Shown here: one piece after another, positions 29,370 to 38,316 of the stretch
Layout: the number at the start of each line of letters is the position of its first letter
How positions within the stretch are numbered: the stretch's first letter is position 1
Notes under the pieces: generated by a model
What the model was told of the DNA's origin: nothing
Seen by the model: the letters and a program-made list of their open reading frames with translations, nothing else
Database searches by the model: none
Translations under genes and position numbers: made by a program
NCBI GenBank assembly: GCA_016793445.1
Contig: JAEUME010000003.1
Coordinates: 62,001-126,000, forward strand
Direction of reading: 5' to 3'
From: Hyphomicrobium sp.
GTDB lineage: Bacteria > Pseudomonadota > Alphaproteobacteria > Rhizobiales > Hyphomicrobiaceae
Length of the DNA: 64,000 nt

Positions 29370-29507
29370 ATGGCCTCAGGCATTGTTGGCGGCATCATCA
29401 CGGGGTTTGTCTTCTTTTTCTTATTGAATTGGACTCTGTCTTTGAAGGGGTTTGAGCCGATCTTCCGGGACAAATCTTCAAAGGATTATGGTGTGAACGA
29501 TCTGTGA
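29370..29507 (+). CDS. Possible small membrane peptide
   Basis: A 45-residue frame starting MASGIVGGIITGFVFFFLLN, one strong membrane helix followed by a charged tail (IFRDKSSKDYGVNDL). Only a weak AGG precedes the ATG. It lies in a low-G+C patch and no family is recognised. The hydrophobic profile is the only positive evidence, so it may be a chance frame. Confidence 0.3.
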   Translation: MASGIVGGIITGFVFFFLLNWTLSLKGFEPIFRDKSSKDYGVNDL

Positions 29508-29565
29508 AGAAGGCTAATTTGGAAAAGTGAGCCTTTACAAGCGGCCTGTGAATGGTTTGTGAATA

Positions 29566-29598
29566 AGGAAAAGGGGCTGGCTAGAAGCCAACCCCTTT
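29566..29598 (-). terminator. Terminator after rpsI
   Basis: A 13-bp stem with one G-U pair (29570-29582 with 29586-29598) and a 3-nt loop is followed on the minus strand by a short U-rich tract. It lies 30 bp past the rpsI stop. Confidence 0.75.
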
Positions 29599-29628
29599 GA
29601 AAACAAACGTAAAAAAACAGATTCCAGA

Positions 29629-30114
29629 TTATCGCTTGGAGAACTGGAACGAACGGCGGGCTTTGACGCGACCGTACTTCTTACGCTCGACCGTCCGGCT
29701 GTCGCGGGTGAGGAAGCCCTGCTTCTTGAGCACGCCGCGCAGGTCGGGCTCATAGTAGGTGAGCGCCTTGGAGATGCCATGACGCACAGCGCCAGCCTGA
29801 CCCGACAGGCCGCCACCGGTGACGGTGATGCGGATATCGTACTGGCTCGCGCGGTTGGCGATTGAGAGCGGCTGCTGAAGCATCATCTGCAGCACCGGAC
29901 GGGCGAAGTAGACTTTGAAGTCCTTATCGTTGACGGTGATCATGCCCTTGCCGGGCTTGAGCCACACGCGAGCGACGGCGTCCTTGCGCTTGCCCGTCGC
30001 ATAAGCGCGGCCGAGCTTGTCCAGCTTCTGAGTGCGCGCGGTTGCCTCCGCGGCTGCGGACGTGCCGCCCTTGAGGCTTGCGAGGTCGTCCAACGTCTTG
30101 GTTTCGGTTGCCAT
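29629..30114 (-). CDS. rpsI: 30S ribosomal protein S9
   Basis: 161 residues. After an alphaproteobacterial N-terminal extension of about 30 residues come [36 protein letters not shown] and the basic tail ending SFQFSKR, which reaches the ribosomal P site. Translation begins 4 nt after rplM, the standard L13-S9 operon. Confidence 0.97.
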   Translation of the reverse strand: MATETKTLDDLASLKGGTSAAAEATARTQKLDKLGRAYATGKRKDAVARVWLKPGKGMITVNDKDFKVYFARPVLQMMLQQPLSIANRASQYDIRITVTGGGLSGQAGAVRHGISKALTYYEPDLRGVLKKQGFLTRDSRTVERKKYGRVKARRSFQFSKR

Positions 30115-30118
30115 TGGA

Positions 30119-30580
30119 TTAGACCCTCACGTTCTTACGATTGAGCTTAGCGACGTCGAGCGCCTCGGGGTTCTGAGCCGAATGAGGATGCTCGGCGCCC
30201 TTGTAGACGCGCAGGTTGCGCATCAGCTGGCGCTGAAGAGGACCGCGGGCGAGCATGCGCTCGACAGCCTTGGTCACGACGCGCTCGGGGTGCTTGCCTT
30301 CCAGGATCTGGCGGGGCGTGCGCTCCTTGACCCCACCGGGATAGCCGGTGTGGTGGTAGTACACCTTGTCTTCATGCTTGGCGCCGGTGAAGACGACCTT
30401 GTCGGCGTTGATGACGATGACGTTGTCACCGCAGTCGACGTGCGGGGTGTAGATGGCCTTGTGCTTGCCTTTGAGACGGGTGGCGATGAGAGCAGCGAGA
30501 CGGCCGACGACGAGACCTTTGCCGTCGATCAGGATCCACTTCTTCTCTACCGCTCCCGGCTTTGCAACGAACGTAGACAT
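30119..30580 (-). CDS. rplM: 50S ribosomal protein L13
   Basis: 153 residues. It is an early assembly protein of the large subunit. Diagnostic segments are [41 protein letters not shown] and [16 protein letters not shown]. It is first in the rplM-rpsI operon, with a near-consensus promoter upstream. Confidence 0.97.
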   Translation of the reverse strand: MSTFVAKPGAVEKKWILIDGKGLVVGRLAALIATRLKGKHKAIYTPHVDCGDNVIVINADKVVFTGAKHEDKVYYHHTGYPGGVKERTPRQILEGKHPERVVTKAVERMLARGPLQRQLMRNLRVYKGAEHPHSAQNPEALDVAKLNRKNVRV

Positions 30581-30660
30581 GAGTCTTCTAAAGCTCCTGC
30601 CGGCTGCCGGAATAATCGGGTGATGCGCCAGCGCGAGAACCGCTCCGGCGTGTGGCGGGG

Positions 30661-30689
30661 TGAATACGTCGAGTTGAGATGGAGGTCAA
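30661..30689 (-). promoter_or_regulatory. rplM-rpsI promoter
   Basis: On the minus strand TTGACC (30689-30684) and TATTCA (30666-30661) are separated by exactly 17 nt, a good sigma-70 match. The predicted leader before rplM is about 75 nt. Confidence 0.55.
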
Positions 30690-30754
30690 CAAGAGTTTTC
30701 CATGTTTTAAAATTATGTAATAAAATCAATATCATATTTAGCATGGTAAAATAA

Positions 30755-30769
30755 TACCGTAATACGGTA
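30755..30769. promoter_or_regulatory. Operator-like palindrome in an A+T-rich block
   Basis: TACCGTA and TACGGTA form a perfect 7-bp inverted repeat with one central base. It stands in a block of about 80 bp that is very A+T rich for this genome, between rplM and the secreted helical protein gene. The binding protein is unknown. Confidence 0.4.
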
Positions 30770-31019
30770 GTATATTACCTCCAAGCTTATGTCTGGCCTG
30801 TGTCAGGCAGTGCGGGCGCTTTGTGGCAGGCGCGTAGCGGCATCGTGCAAAAATTCCCAAATCGTGATGATGTATCGCGCACGAGGCCGGAAGGGGCTGC
30901 CGGCACCAGACACGACACTCTTAATGTAGACGCAGTTGGCGTGTGATTTTCAGCTTCCGGTAGAGCCGCGCCGGGGGCAACCCATGCAATGCCTTGCAGG
31001 CGGGCGAGGAGGATATTCG

Positions 31020-31538
31020 ATGACGCATTCAATCAAGCTGCTTCAGCGCATCATCATCATCACGGCATTTGCGTTGTGCGCGCTGCTGGGCGCGGCGCAC
31101 GCGCAGGAAGTGAAGCAAATCAAGCTCACCGATGCGCAGGTGAAGAGTTTCATCTCTGCTCAGAGTGACTTGGCGGCCATAGCCTCGAAGATCCAGTCGG
31201 CGGGCGAGAAACCCGATCCCGCACTCCAGGCCGAGCTTGAGAATATCGCCAAGAAGCATGGCTTCAAGGATTTTGCCGAGCTCGATGATGTCGCGGCCAA
31301 CATCTCCATCGTGATGGCCGGTCTCGACAGCCAGACGGGCGACTTTGTCGACCCGGTCGAGGCGCTGCAAAAAGAGCTGGAGGATGTCAAGAAAGACGAG
31401 AGCATTCCCGCGACGGATAAGAAGCAACTCGTCGATGAGCTGACGGAAGCCATCAAGACGACGCCGCCGCTGCAGAACCGCGAGAACATCGACGTCGTTA
31501 AGGCGCATCGCGCCGAGATCGAGCAGGCGCTGCAATAG
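31020..31538 (+). CDS. Exported helical protein of unknown function
   Basis: 172 residues. A signal peptide ends AAHAQE near residue 29. The mature part is mostly helical and charged (VKQIKLTDAQVKSFISAQ, KKHGFKDFAELDDVAANI, DKKQLVDELTEAIKTT). It resembles small periplasmic helical proteins conserved in this order, though I cannot name a family. AGGAGG (31007-31012) lies 7 nt before the ATG. A terminator follows, so it is a single-gene unit. Confidence 0.8.
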   Translation: MTHSIKLLQRIIIITAFALCALLGAAHAQEVKQIKLTDAQVKSFISAQSDLAAIASKIQSAGEKPDPALQAELENIAKKHGFKDFAELDDVAANISIVMAGLDSQTGDFVDPVEALQKELEDVKKDESIPATDKKQLVDELTEAIKTTPPLQNRENIDVVKAHRAEIEQALQ

Positions 31539-31585
31539 CGCACGGCTTCGCGCACCATGAGGGATTTGCTTGCCAGCAAGAGGCG

Positions 31586-31613
31586 CGCCGGGAGAAATAC
31601 GTCCCGGCGTTTT
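31586..31613 (+). terminator. Terminator after the exported helical protein
   Basis: An 8-bp perfect stem, CGCCGGGA (31586-31593) with TCCCGGCG (31602-31609), has an 8-nt loop and a TTTT tail. Confidence 0.8.
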
Positions 31614-31661
31614 CGCATTTGATGCCTAGATTGACTTGAATAACGGCATGGAGGTGGCGCG

Positions 31662-32468
31662 GTGACGGTGGTTGAGACGAACGAGCTGTTGGTGACACGG
31701 AGCGAGCCCGGCGTTGCGGTTGTAACGCTGAACCGCCCCCAGGTGCGCAATGCGCTGTCGCTGGCGATGCTGCACAAGCTTCATGTGGCCTTCAAAGCGC
31801 TCGGGGCCGATGCCGGTGTGTCGGCAATCGTGCTGGCGGCCAATGGCCCGGCGTTCAGCTCCGGTCACGATCTCAAGGAGATGACGGCGCATCGTGCCGA
31901 CAGGGACGGCGGCCGCGCTTTCTTCGAGACCACCATGCATTCCTGTTCGGAGATGATGCAGGCCATCGTGCACTGTCCGCGCCCGGTGATTGCGGCAGTA
32001 ACGGGTACGGCGACGGCGGCGGGATGTCAGCTGGTCGCCAGTTGCGACCTGGCGATCGCGGCGGATACCGCAACGTTTGCAACGCCGGGCGTCAACATAG
32101 GGCTGTTCTGCTCCACGCCGATGGTGGCGTTGTCGCGCAACGTGCCGCGCAAGAAGGCCATGGAGATGCTGCTCCTGGGTGAGGCCATGAGCGCATCCGA
32201 TGCGGCCCTGTACGGTCTGGTGAACCGGGCGGTTCCTTGGGATGCGGTGATGGCCGAGGCCTTCGGCATGGCGCGCAAGATCGCTTCCAAATCAAAGGCG
32301 ACGGTCGCGACCGGCAAGACCGCCTTCTACCGCCAGATCGAAGCGCCCTTGGGCGAGGCATATACCTACGCCGCTCGGGTGATGGTGGAAAATATGATGG
32401 CGGCCGACGCCGCGGAAGGCATCTGTGCGTTCATCGAGAAGCGGCCGCCCCAGTGGAAGGGGGATTGA
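31662..32468 (+). CDS. Enoyl-CoA hydratase/isomerase family protein
   Basis: 268 residues with GTG start, preceded by GGAGG. Crotonase-fold motifs: VVTLNRPQVRNALSL, the oxyanion-hole SSGHDLKEM and AVTGTATAAGCQLVASCDLA. It likely hydrates or isomerises a 2-enoyl-CoA. The catalytic Glu pair cannot be placed confidently, so the exact reaction is open. Its stop overlaps the next start by 1 nt, forming a three-gene operon with VOC and CoA-binding proteins. Confidence 0.88.
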   Translation: MTVVETNELLVTRSEPGVAVVTLNRPQVRNALSLAMLHKLHVAFKALGADAGVSAIVLAANGPAFSSGHDLKEMTAHRADRDGGRAFFETTMHSCSEMMQAIVHCPRPVIAAVTGTATAAGCQLVASCDLAIAADTATFATPGVNIGLFCSTPMVALSRNVPRKKAMEMLLLGEAMSASDAALYGLVNRAVPWDAVMAEAFGMARKIASKSKATVATGKTAFYRQIEAPLGEAYTYAARVMVENMMAADAAEGICAFIEKRPPQWKGD

Positions 32469-32905
32469 TGCAGCCGCGCATTACGCTGATCACCCTGGGC
32501 GTTGCGGACGTTGCGGTATCACGAACGTTCTATGAGAAGCTCGGCTTCGTGGCCTCCGGCGACAGCAATCCGAACGTGACGTTTTTCCAAGCTGGCGGCC
32601 TCGTTGTCGCGCTGTTTGGCAGACAGGCGCTGGCCGAAGACGCAGGCATTGCCAATAGCAAGCCGGGATTTTCAGGCATCACCCTGGCGCATAACGTAAC
32701 AACCCGCCAAGAGGTCGAGGACGTTCTCGCTGAAGCGGCTGGCGCAGGCGGGACGCTTATCAAACCGGCGCAGGCGACATTCTGGGGCGGTTACGCTGGC
32801 TATTTCGCCGATCCCGACGGTCATCTGTGGGAGGTTGCCCACAATCCCTTCTGGACCATGGATGACGAGGGCCGCGTGCAGTTGCCTGGCCGGGAGATGT
32901 CATGA
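32468..32905 (+). CDS. VOC-superfamily (glyoxalase-like) protein
   Basis: 145 residues with the beta-alpha-beta-beta-beta pattern of VOC proteins: ITLITLGVADVAVSRTFYEK, FFQAGGLVVALFGR, and the closing GGYAGYFADPDGHLWEV, whose Glu is a usual metal ligand. The substrate is unknown. It sits between the enoyl-CoA hydratase and CoA-binding genes with overlapping ends. Confidence 0.87.
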   Translation: MQPRITLITLGVADVAVSRTFYEKLGFVASGDSNPNVTFFQAGGLVVALFGRQALAEDAGIANSKPGFSGITLAHNVTTRQEVEDVLAEAAGAGGTLIKPAQATFWGGYAGYFADPDGHLWEVAHNPFWTMDDEGRVQLPGREMS

Positions 32906-33438
32906 ATCACGATGCCTACAGCGACGACTACATCGTGGGCGTGCTGTCAGGCATCCGCTCGATTGCCGTGGTTGGCGCGAGCGCCAATCCGGTGCGGGCC
33001 AGCTTCATCGTGATGCAGTACCTCATCGCCAAAGGCTATAAGGTTCATCCCGTCAACCCGGGTATCGCAGGCCAGACAATCCTGGGTCGCAAAGTCTATG
33101 CACGCCTTGCGGATCTGGACGAGGGTGCTGACTGCGTCGACATTTTCCGCAACTCGCAAGCCGCAGGCGCTGTGGTGCAGGAGGCGCTCGCGATCAAGGA
33201 TAAGCTCGGACTCAAGGTCATCTGGATGCAGCTTGGCGTTCGCAACGACGAGGCGGCGGCCGCGGCCGAAGCGGCGGGCCTCAAGGTTGTGATGAACCGA
33301 TGCCCCAAGATCGAGTACGGGCGGCTTTCAGGTGAGATCGGTTGGTTGGGCGTCAACACCGGCGTCGTATCGAGCCGTCTGCCCCGGCTATCGCCGGCCG
33401 GCGTGCAGAGCCTGCTCATCAAGGCGCCGAAGCAGTGA
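32902..33438 (+). CDS. CoA-binding domain protein (YccU-like)
   Basis: 178 residues, a single Rossmann-type CoA-binding domain: IRSIAVVGASANPVRASF, GYKVHPVNPG, DCVDIFRNSQ and VIWMQLGVRND. The conserved CPKIEYGR segment near the end is typical. The family is related to the CoA-binding part of succinyl-CoA synthetase; its role is unclear. Start overlaps the VOC stop (ATGA). Confidence 0.9.
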   Translation: MNHDAYSDDYIVGVLSGIRSIAVVGASANPVRASFIVMQYLIAKGYKVHPVNPGIAGQTILGRKVYARLADLDEGADCVDIFRNSQAAGAVVQEALAIKDKLGLKVIWMQLGVRNDEAAAAAEAAGLKVVMNRCPKIEYGRLSGEIGWLGVNTGVVSSRLPRLSPAGVQSLLIKAPKQ

Positions 33439-33444
33439 AGATGA

Positions 33445-34434
33445 TCACGTCCGCACCTGCGCGACCGACAGCAGGATCAAAAGCAGCGTGACGGTGACGG
33501 CGGCGGCAATCAACGCGGGCAGCGGGAAAGAGACACCCCAGAGGGCACACGCCAGCAACGTCGCGTTGGCCGCCGAGATGCGCCAGACGACAGGGAGGTG
33601 CCTGTTGCCGAGGGCCTCGGCCGCGCGCTGGTAGAAATGCGATTTATGGGCCTGCCAGAACTTTTCTCCCCGCGCCATGCGCTTCAGCAGCGTCAGAGTG
33701 GCGTCGGCAAGGAAGTAGGCGGGCAGGATCAGGGCCGGAACCCAATGGCCGCGCACGGCGAGGTCGATCATCATCGCGCCCGTGAGATAGCCCAGCGGCA
33801 CGCTGCCGATGTCGCCCATGAAGACGGCGGCCTCGCCGCGTTCGCGCAGGTTCCAGATCAGAAAGCCGGCCGTTGCTCCGAGTAGTGCGGCACTTAACGG
33901 CGCGAGAGACACCCCGTCGGGCAGCACCGCGCCGACGATCAGATAGCCGCCGGCGATTGACATCGTCTCGGCTCCGGCGATGCCGTTGATGCCGTCCATG
34001 AAGTTGAACAGGTTCATCATCCAGGTGAGGGCAAGGATGGCCAGCGCCCGGTCGGCCCAGAGGGGCACAAGCCCTTGGAACACGAGTGCTTGCCGCGGCA
34101 ACGTCAGGACCAGTATGGCGGCGGCGGCCACGTGTACGGGAAAGCGCACGCGCGCGGCAAGTGGGGCGGTATCGTCAAGCCAGGAGACCGCCATGACCAG
34201 CATCAGCCCGGTCAGAAGCGCGGATGGGATCTCCCCCAGCGGAAAGAGAAGGGCCGTGGCGCCGAGCGCTGCCATCAGCAGCGGCAGGCCCCCCCCTTTG
34301 GGGACGACGCCCTTGTGCAACGTGCGCTCGTTTTCGTGGGCGAGGGCGCCGCGCGAGGCAAGCCAGGGGATCATGGCACGGGTGCCGATGGCCGCGGCGG
34401 CAAAGGCCAACAGTGCGACGGGCAGCAGGTGCAA
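33445..34434 (-). CDS. Glycosyltransferase family 4 (WecA/MraY-like)
   Basis: About 329 residues, a polytopic membrane enzyme that transfers a sugar phosphate to undecaprenyl phosphate at the start of surface polysaccharide synthesis. Family marks are KGGGLPLL, SWLDDTAPL, NLFNFMDGINGIAG (the Asp-rich metal motif) and GDIGSVPLGYL. I chose a TTG start at 34434 preceded by AAGAGG. The frame stays open to a GTG at 34530, but those 32 residues look non-native. Confidence 0.85.
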   Translation of the reverse strand: MHLLPVALLAFAAAAIGTRAMIPWLASRGALAHENERTLHKGVVPKGGGLPLLMAALGATALLFPLGEIPSALLTGLMLVMAVSWLDDTAPLAARVRFPVHVAAAAILVLTLPRQALVFQGLVPLWADRALAILALTWMMNLFNFMDGINGIAGAETMSIAGGYLIVGAVLPDGVSLAPLSAALLGATAGFLIWNLRERGEAAVFMGDIGSVPLGYLTGAMMIDLAVRGHWVPALILPAYFLADATLTLLKRMARGEKFWQAHKSHFYQRAAEALGNRHLPVVWRISAANATLLACALWGVSFPLPALIAAAVTVTLLLILLSVAQVRT

Positions 34435-34770
34435 AAGAACCTCTTCTATTGGCCGCGGTCCGGCAATGTGGCTACGGGCCAAGATGCCGGATTCGGTTCC
34501 AGGTAGCACGCATCGTGCACGAGCGGCCACTCGGCGCGTGGTCTAGACTGGAACAGTCTGGCAGTACCAGCCGTTTTATCTGCGCCGCAGCGAAGGCTTC
34601 GGGCGGATGTACCGCATTAAGCTTTTCGGTATTTCCGCGCCAAAGTGACGCCCAAGTGATCTGACGGATTAGTTTTGGTGTATCTTGTGACGGCCGGAGA
34701 CGGCACCCACCTAATCCTTCTGCTCGGTCGCCTTTGCCAAAGGTACGGCACTTGGGGCATATGGCTCATT

Positions 34771-35424
34771 ATGAAAGTCACAGACGGCATGAAATCGGGC
34801 GCACTCAAATCGGTCGAACTCGATGTGCACGGGTCCGTTCAGACCGTCCTGCCCATCGAGTTCAATGGCCGCGAGGTTATGCTCCAAGCGCACGCTTACC
34901 AAGGGGAGGCGCCCGAAGAGCAGGCGCTCGTGCTGATACATCGCGATCCGGATGCGCCCAAGGACGTGCTGCCGGTCGTGCGGGTGCATTCGGGCTGCGT
35001 GACGGGTGATATTTTCCATTCGCTGCGGTGCGACTGCTATCAGCAACTCCAGGAGGCGCTGCGCCACATCACCGAGGTTCCCCTCGGCGTGATCATCTAT
35101 GTGCCCTACCACGAGGGGCGTGGCATCGGCCTGTTCAAGAAGATCCAGGCCTACGCCCTGCAAGACCAGGGGCTCGACACGGTCGAGGCGAACATCGAGG
35201 TCGGCGCGCCCATTGATAGCCGAGACTACGATTTGGCCGCGCGCATCCTGGCCGATTTGGGCATGAGCGAAATCAAGCTATTGTCCAACAACCCGGCCAA
35301 GGAGCAGGCGCTCAAGGCGCTCGGGGTGCGCGTTGTGGATCGGGTGCCGATTGTCATCTCGCCCAATCCGCACAACCAGCGGTATCTCGACACCAAGCGC
35401 CGGCGCATGGCTCACAAGATCTGA
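34771..35424 (+). CDS. ribA: GTP cyclohydrolase II
   Basis: 217 residues. It opens GTP to 2,5-diamino-6-ribosylamino-pyrimidinone phosphate, the first riboflavin-pathway step. The zinc Cys set is in SGCVTGDIFHSLRCDC, where the usual Glu before the first Cys is Gly. HEGRGIGLFKKIQAYALQ and SNNPAKEQALKALG are conserved. It is a stand-alone enzyme without a DHBP synthase domain. Nearby are a RibD-type reductase and a pterin-synthase-like protein. I chose the ATG at 34771 over an upstream one at 34675. Confidence 0.9.
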   Translation: MKVTDGMKSGALKSVELDVHGSVQTVLPIEFNGREVMLQAHAYQGEAPEEQALVLIHRDPDAPKDVLPVVRVHSGCVTGDIFHSLRCDCYQQLQEALRHITEVPLGVIIYVPYHEGRGIGLFKKIQAYALQDQGLDTVEANIEVGAPIDSRDYDLAARILADLGMSEIKLLSNNPAKEQALKALGVRVVDRVPIVISPNPHNQRYLDTKRRRMAHKI

Positions 35425-35444
35425 CCTGGACGCCCCCTGACGTG

Positions 35445-37298
35445 TCAGCTCGATCCAAACAGATCGTCGTGGATACCTGAGGGGTAGATATCTGCGGGAC
35501 GAGTGCTGCCGCCCGCGGCAAGCACTTCCGCTGGCGCCTCCAGATCGCCGGTCGTCTTTGGAACGGTGAAGCCGCCTTCGGCGACAAGACGCGCAAACAG
35601 ACCATCGCCTTCCGCAAGCTCCGTGAACCGGCCGCGTTCCACGATGCGTCCATGATCGAGCACGATGATTTCGTCGGCGTCCGCAACGGTCGAGAGGCGG
35701 TGCGCGATGATGAAGGTCGTGCGTCCCTTGCGCAGGGTGTCGAGCGCGCGCTTGATCTTGGCTTCCGTTTCCGCATCGAGCGCGCTCGTCGCTTCGTCGA
35801 GAATGAGGATCGGCGCGTCCTTCAGGATGGCGCGCGCAATGGCGATGCGCTGGCGCTCGCCGCCCGAGAGGGAGGCGCCCCGCTCGCCGATCATGAAGTC
35901 GTAACCCTGAGGCTTTGCCATGATGAACTCGTGGGCTTCGGCGAGTTGCGCGGCGCGTTTCACCTCCGCCTCGCTCGCATCCGGTTTGCCGATCCTGATG
36001 TTGTCGCCGATCGTGCGATTGAAGAGCCCGGCATCCTGAAACACCACCGCGATCGAGGTGCGCAGTGACGCCAAAGTGACGTGCGCGATGTCCTGGCCGT
36101 CTATGATGATGCGTCCGCAATCGGGGCTGCGGAAACGCTGTAACAGAGCAATGGAGGTTGACTTGCCTGAGCCCGTCGGCCCGACGAGGGCGAGTGTCTG
36201 GCCTGCGCGCGCATGGAACGCAAGATCGGATACGCCCTGCGGCCCCTCGCCGTAGCGGAAGCTGACATCCTCGAACCTGACATCGCCCGCGACGTTTTCC
36301 AGCGGCTTTGCATCGGGGCTCTCCACGACCGCAGCGGACTCATCAAGCATGTTGAACAACATGCGCAGCGCCGGTCCCTGCTGATGCACCCTCACGACAA
36401 AGGCCGAGAGCTGGTCGAGCTTGCCGATCAATAGTCCTGCGAAGGAGACGAAGGCGACGATTTCGCCGACTGTCAGTTCGCCGCGCGACGCGAGTATAGC
36501 GCCGATCGCGAATACGGCGACCATGGTGAGTGTGGCAGCCGCCCGCTGGAGCACCGACAGGATCCCCCACCAGGTGAGCACGGGGAACTGGGCATTCATC
36601 AGGTCCTTGATCATCCCGCGCAGGTCTTCGGCCTCGGCACCCACGCGTGCATAGCTTTGGACGACGGACACATTGCCAATGACGTCACCGATGCGGCCCG
36701 AGATCGCGTAGTCGTAACGATCGGCGGCGGATTGGCCTGCGGAGGTGCGGCGCATGACGAAGACGTTCATCAAAGTGTAGGCGACCGCCGTGCCCGCCAG
36801 GATGCCCGCCATCCGGTAATCCATCGAAAGAGCGGTGGGCACCAGCAGGACGATTCCGAAGAACGCGGTGAGCTGCTCGCGCATTGCGCCGAGCCACAGC
36901 CAGAACAGCGAACTGCAACCCGAAACAATAGTGCGAATGACGGTGCCCGATCCGCGCGCGGCGTGGTAGGCCTGCGGCAGCGTCATCGCACGCTCGAACA
37001 CGTCAGCCATCACGGCGAGGCGGCGGCGGTGCGCAAGCCGGTCGGCGTAGATCGCAACAGTAACGTTTGCCAGGATACCGAACAAGCCTAGCGCCGCCCA
37101 CAGGCCAATGATGGGGAACGCACCCTCACCTTTGCTCAAGGCATCCACGACCTTGCCGAACAAGATGGGTTCTGCGAGCTGAATGGCCGCGATGATGACG
37201 CCGGCCGAGGCCAAGGCAATGGCCAGAACTTTCTCGGGTGCGAGCAGCCTAAGCGCACGCCGGTAGATCTGAACAAGGGTCATCTCCTGGCTGCTCAT
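35445..37298 (-). CDS. ndvA: Glucan exporter, ABC ATP-binding/permease (NdvA-like)
   Basis: About 617 residues. A six-helix membrane domain precedes an ATPase with Walker A VGPTGSGKST, signature LSGGERQRIAIARAI and Walker B ILILDEATSALD. The start MTLVQIYRRALRLLAPE and the IAEPILFG-like segment (QLAEPILFGKVVDALS) resemble NdvA/ChvA, which exports cyclic beta-1,2-glucan to the periplasm. The substrate here is inferred; no cyclic glucan synthase (NdvB) is seen. Starts at 37343, 37298 and 37283 are all possible. Confidence 0.85.
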   Translation of the reverse strand: MSSQEMTLVQIYRRALRLLAPEKVLAIALASAGVIIAAIQLAEPILFGKVVDALSKGEGAFPIIGLWAALGLFGILANVTVAIYADRLAHRRRLAVMADVFERAMTLPQAYHAARGSGTVIRTIVSGCSSLFWLWLGAMREQLTAFFGIVLLVPTALSMDYRMAGILAGTAVAYTLMNVFVMRRTSAGQSAADRYDYAISGRIGDVIGNVSVVQSYARVGAEAEDLRGMIKDLMNAQFPVLTWWGILSVLQRAAATLTMVAVFAIGAILASRGELTVGEIVAFVSFAGLLIGKLDQLSAFVVRVHQQGPALRMLFNMLDESAAVVESPDAKPLENVAGDVRFEDVSFRYGEGPQGVSDLAFHARAGQTLALVGPTGSGKSTSIALLQRFRSPDCGRIIIDGQDIAHVTLASLRTSIAVVFQDAGLFNRTIGDNIRIGKPDASEAEVKRAAQLAEAHEFIMAKPQGYDFMIGERGASLSGGERQRIAIARAILKDAPILILDEATSALDAETEAKIKRALDTLRKGRTTFIIAHRLSTVADADEIIVLDHGRIVERGRFTELAEGDGLFARLVAEGGFTVPKTTGDLEAPAEVLAAGGSTRPADIYPSGIHDDLFGSS

Positions 37299-37595
37299 GC
37301 CGGAGCCGCCTATGCCAGTGCGGCTCAGACCAGTACGACTCATGGGCCTTCCCCGCCACAGGCTCGCTCGCACGCCAACGCCGGCGGAACCGCTGAGGCC
37401 GGGCCTGCGTTGTCCAAATTCCAGGGGCGCGCGATGCGCCCCCACCCCGAATTCGCAGCGGCGCATTGCTCATTCATCTGCCGTTCACAATCGCCGGGCA
37501 TAGGCTCCTCTTCGTGCGTCGGCCACCTTCGTGATATGCGTTGCCGGCGGCAATCCGGGCATTCAATTTCATGGCATGAGGAGGCGGACCGCTCA

Positions 37596-38312
37596 ATGAC
37601 GGTACACCACCACAATTTTCGCAAGCCCGATACCGATCCGCTGATTGCCCCCCTGCTCGAGGCGCCTCCTGACCGGCCGTTCGTTATTGCGCAGCTCGGA
37701 CAATCTCTCGACGGACGAATTGCCACGCTTACGGGCGCCAGCCGTTGGATCAATGGCCGTGGCGCACTTGATCATCTTCACCGGCTGAGGGCAAATGTCG
37801 ATGCGGTGGTGGTGGGCGTCGGCACAGTCGTGCATGACAATCCCGAACTGACAGTTCGTCGCGTCGAAGGTCGCAATCCCGCCCGCGTGGTGATTGACCC
37901 GAACAAGCGAATGCCACTGACCTCGCGCTGCCTTGCTGACGACGGCAGCCGGCGCATCGTATTTCATCGTGGCCCGGAGCAGGGCGGGGGAGTGATAGAA
38001 ATAATCGCTGTACCGGATGGCGCAGGCTTCGTTGATCCAAACTGGATCGTGAAGACGCTCCATGCGTCCGGCATGAAGAAAATCCTTATCGAAGGCGGCG
38101 CGCGCACGGTGTCCAGCTTTATCGACGCAGGCGCCGTCGATCGCCTGCATGTCCTGGTGGCGCCTGTCATTTTGGGTTCGGGAATTCAGGGGCTATCCCT
38201 ATCGCCGATTGCAGCAATGGCCGAAGCGCGTAGACCCGCCACACGTACACATGTGCTTGACGGCGGGGATGTGCTGTTCGATTGTGACCTGAGCAGTTGC
38301 GATAAGGGGTAA
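37596..38312 (+). CDS. RibD C-terminal-type reductase
   Basis: 238 residues, only the dihydrofolate-reductase-like reductase domain of RibD, without the deaminase half. Key motifs: AQLGQSLDGRIAT, LRANVDAVVVGVGTV, DNPELTVRR, KKILIEGGARTVSSFI and APVILGSG. In riboflavin synthesis this fold reduces the ribose of a pyrimidine nucleotide with NADPH. As a lone gene near ribA and a degenerate pterin synthase, it may act in another pathway. GAGGAGG lies upstream of the ATG. Confidence 0.88.
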   Translation: MTVHHHNFRKPDTDPLIAPLLEAPPDRPFVIAQLGQSLDGRIATLTGASRWINGRGALDHLHRLRANVDAVVVGVGTVVHDNPELTVRRVEGRNPARVVIDPNKRMPLTSRCLADDGSRRIVFHRGPEQGGGVIEIIAVPDGAGFVDPNWIVKTLHASGMKKILIEGGARTVSSFIDAGAVDRLHVLVAPVILGSGIQGLSLSPIAAMAEARRPATRTHVLDGGDVLFDCDLSSCDKG

Positions 38313-38316
38313 CGTC

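Larger units (their letters stand above)
29064..29628. other. Gene-poor region with possible small ORF
   Basis: 565 bp between the cytochrome gene and rpsI. It contains a possible 45-residue membrane peptide gene (29370-29507) and the rpsI terminator (29566-29598). The rest shows no coding signal. Confidence 0.4.
30581..31019. other. Intergenic region upstream of rplM
   Basis: 439 bp between divergent transcripts. It holds the rplM promoter (30661-30689), an A+T-rich block at about 30700-30780 with an operator-like palindrome, and the ribosome-binding site of the next gene. No further gene is seen. Confidence 0.5.

Noticed and set aside
34435..34530. N-terminal extension of the WecA/MraY-like gene
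   Set aside because: Arg/His/Pro-rich with no hydrophobic helix, unlike the family; looks like untranslated leader.
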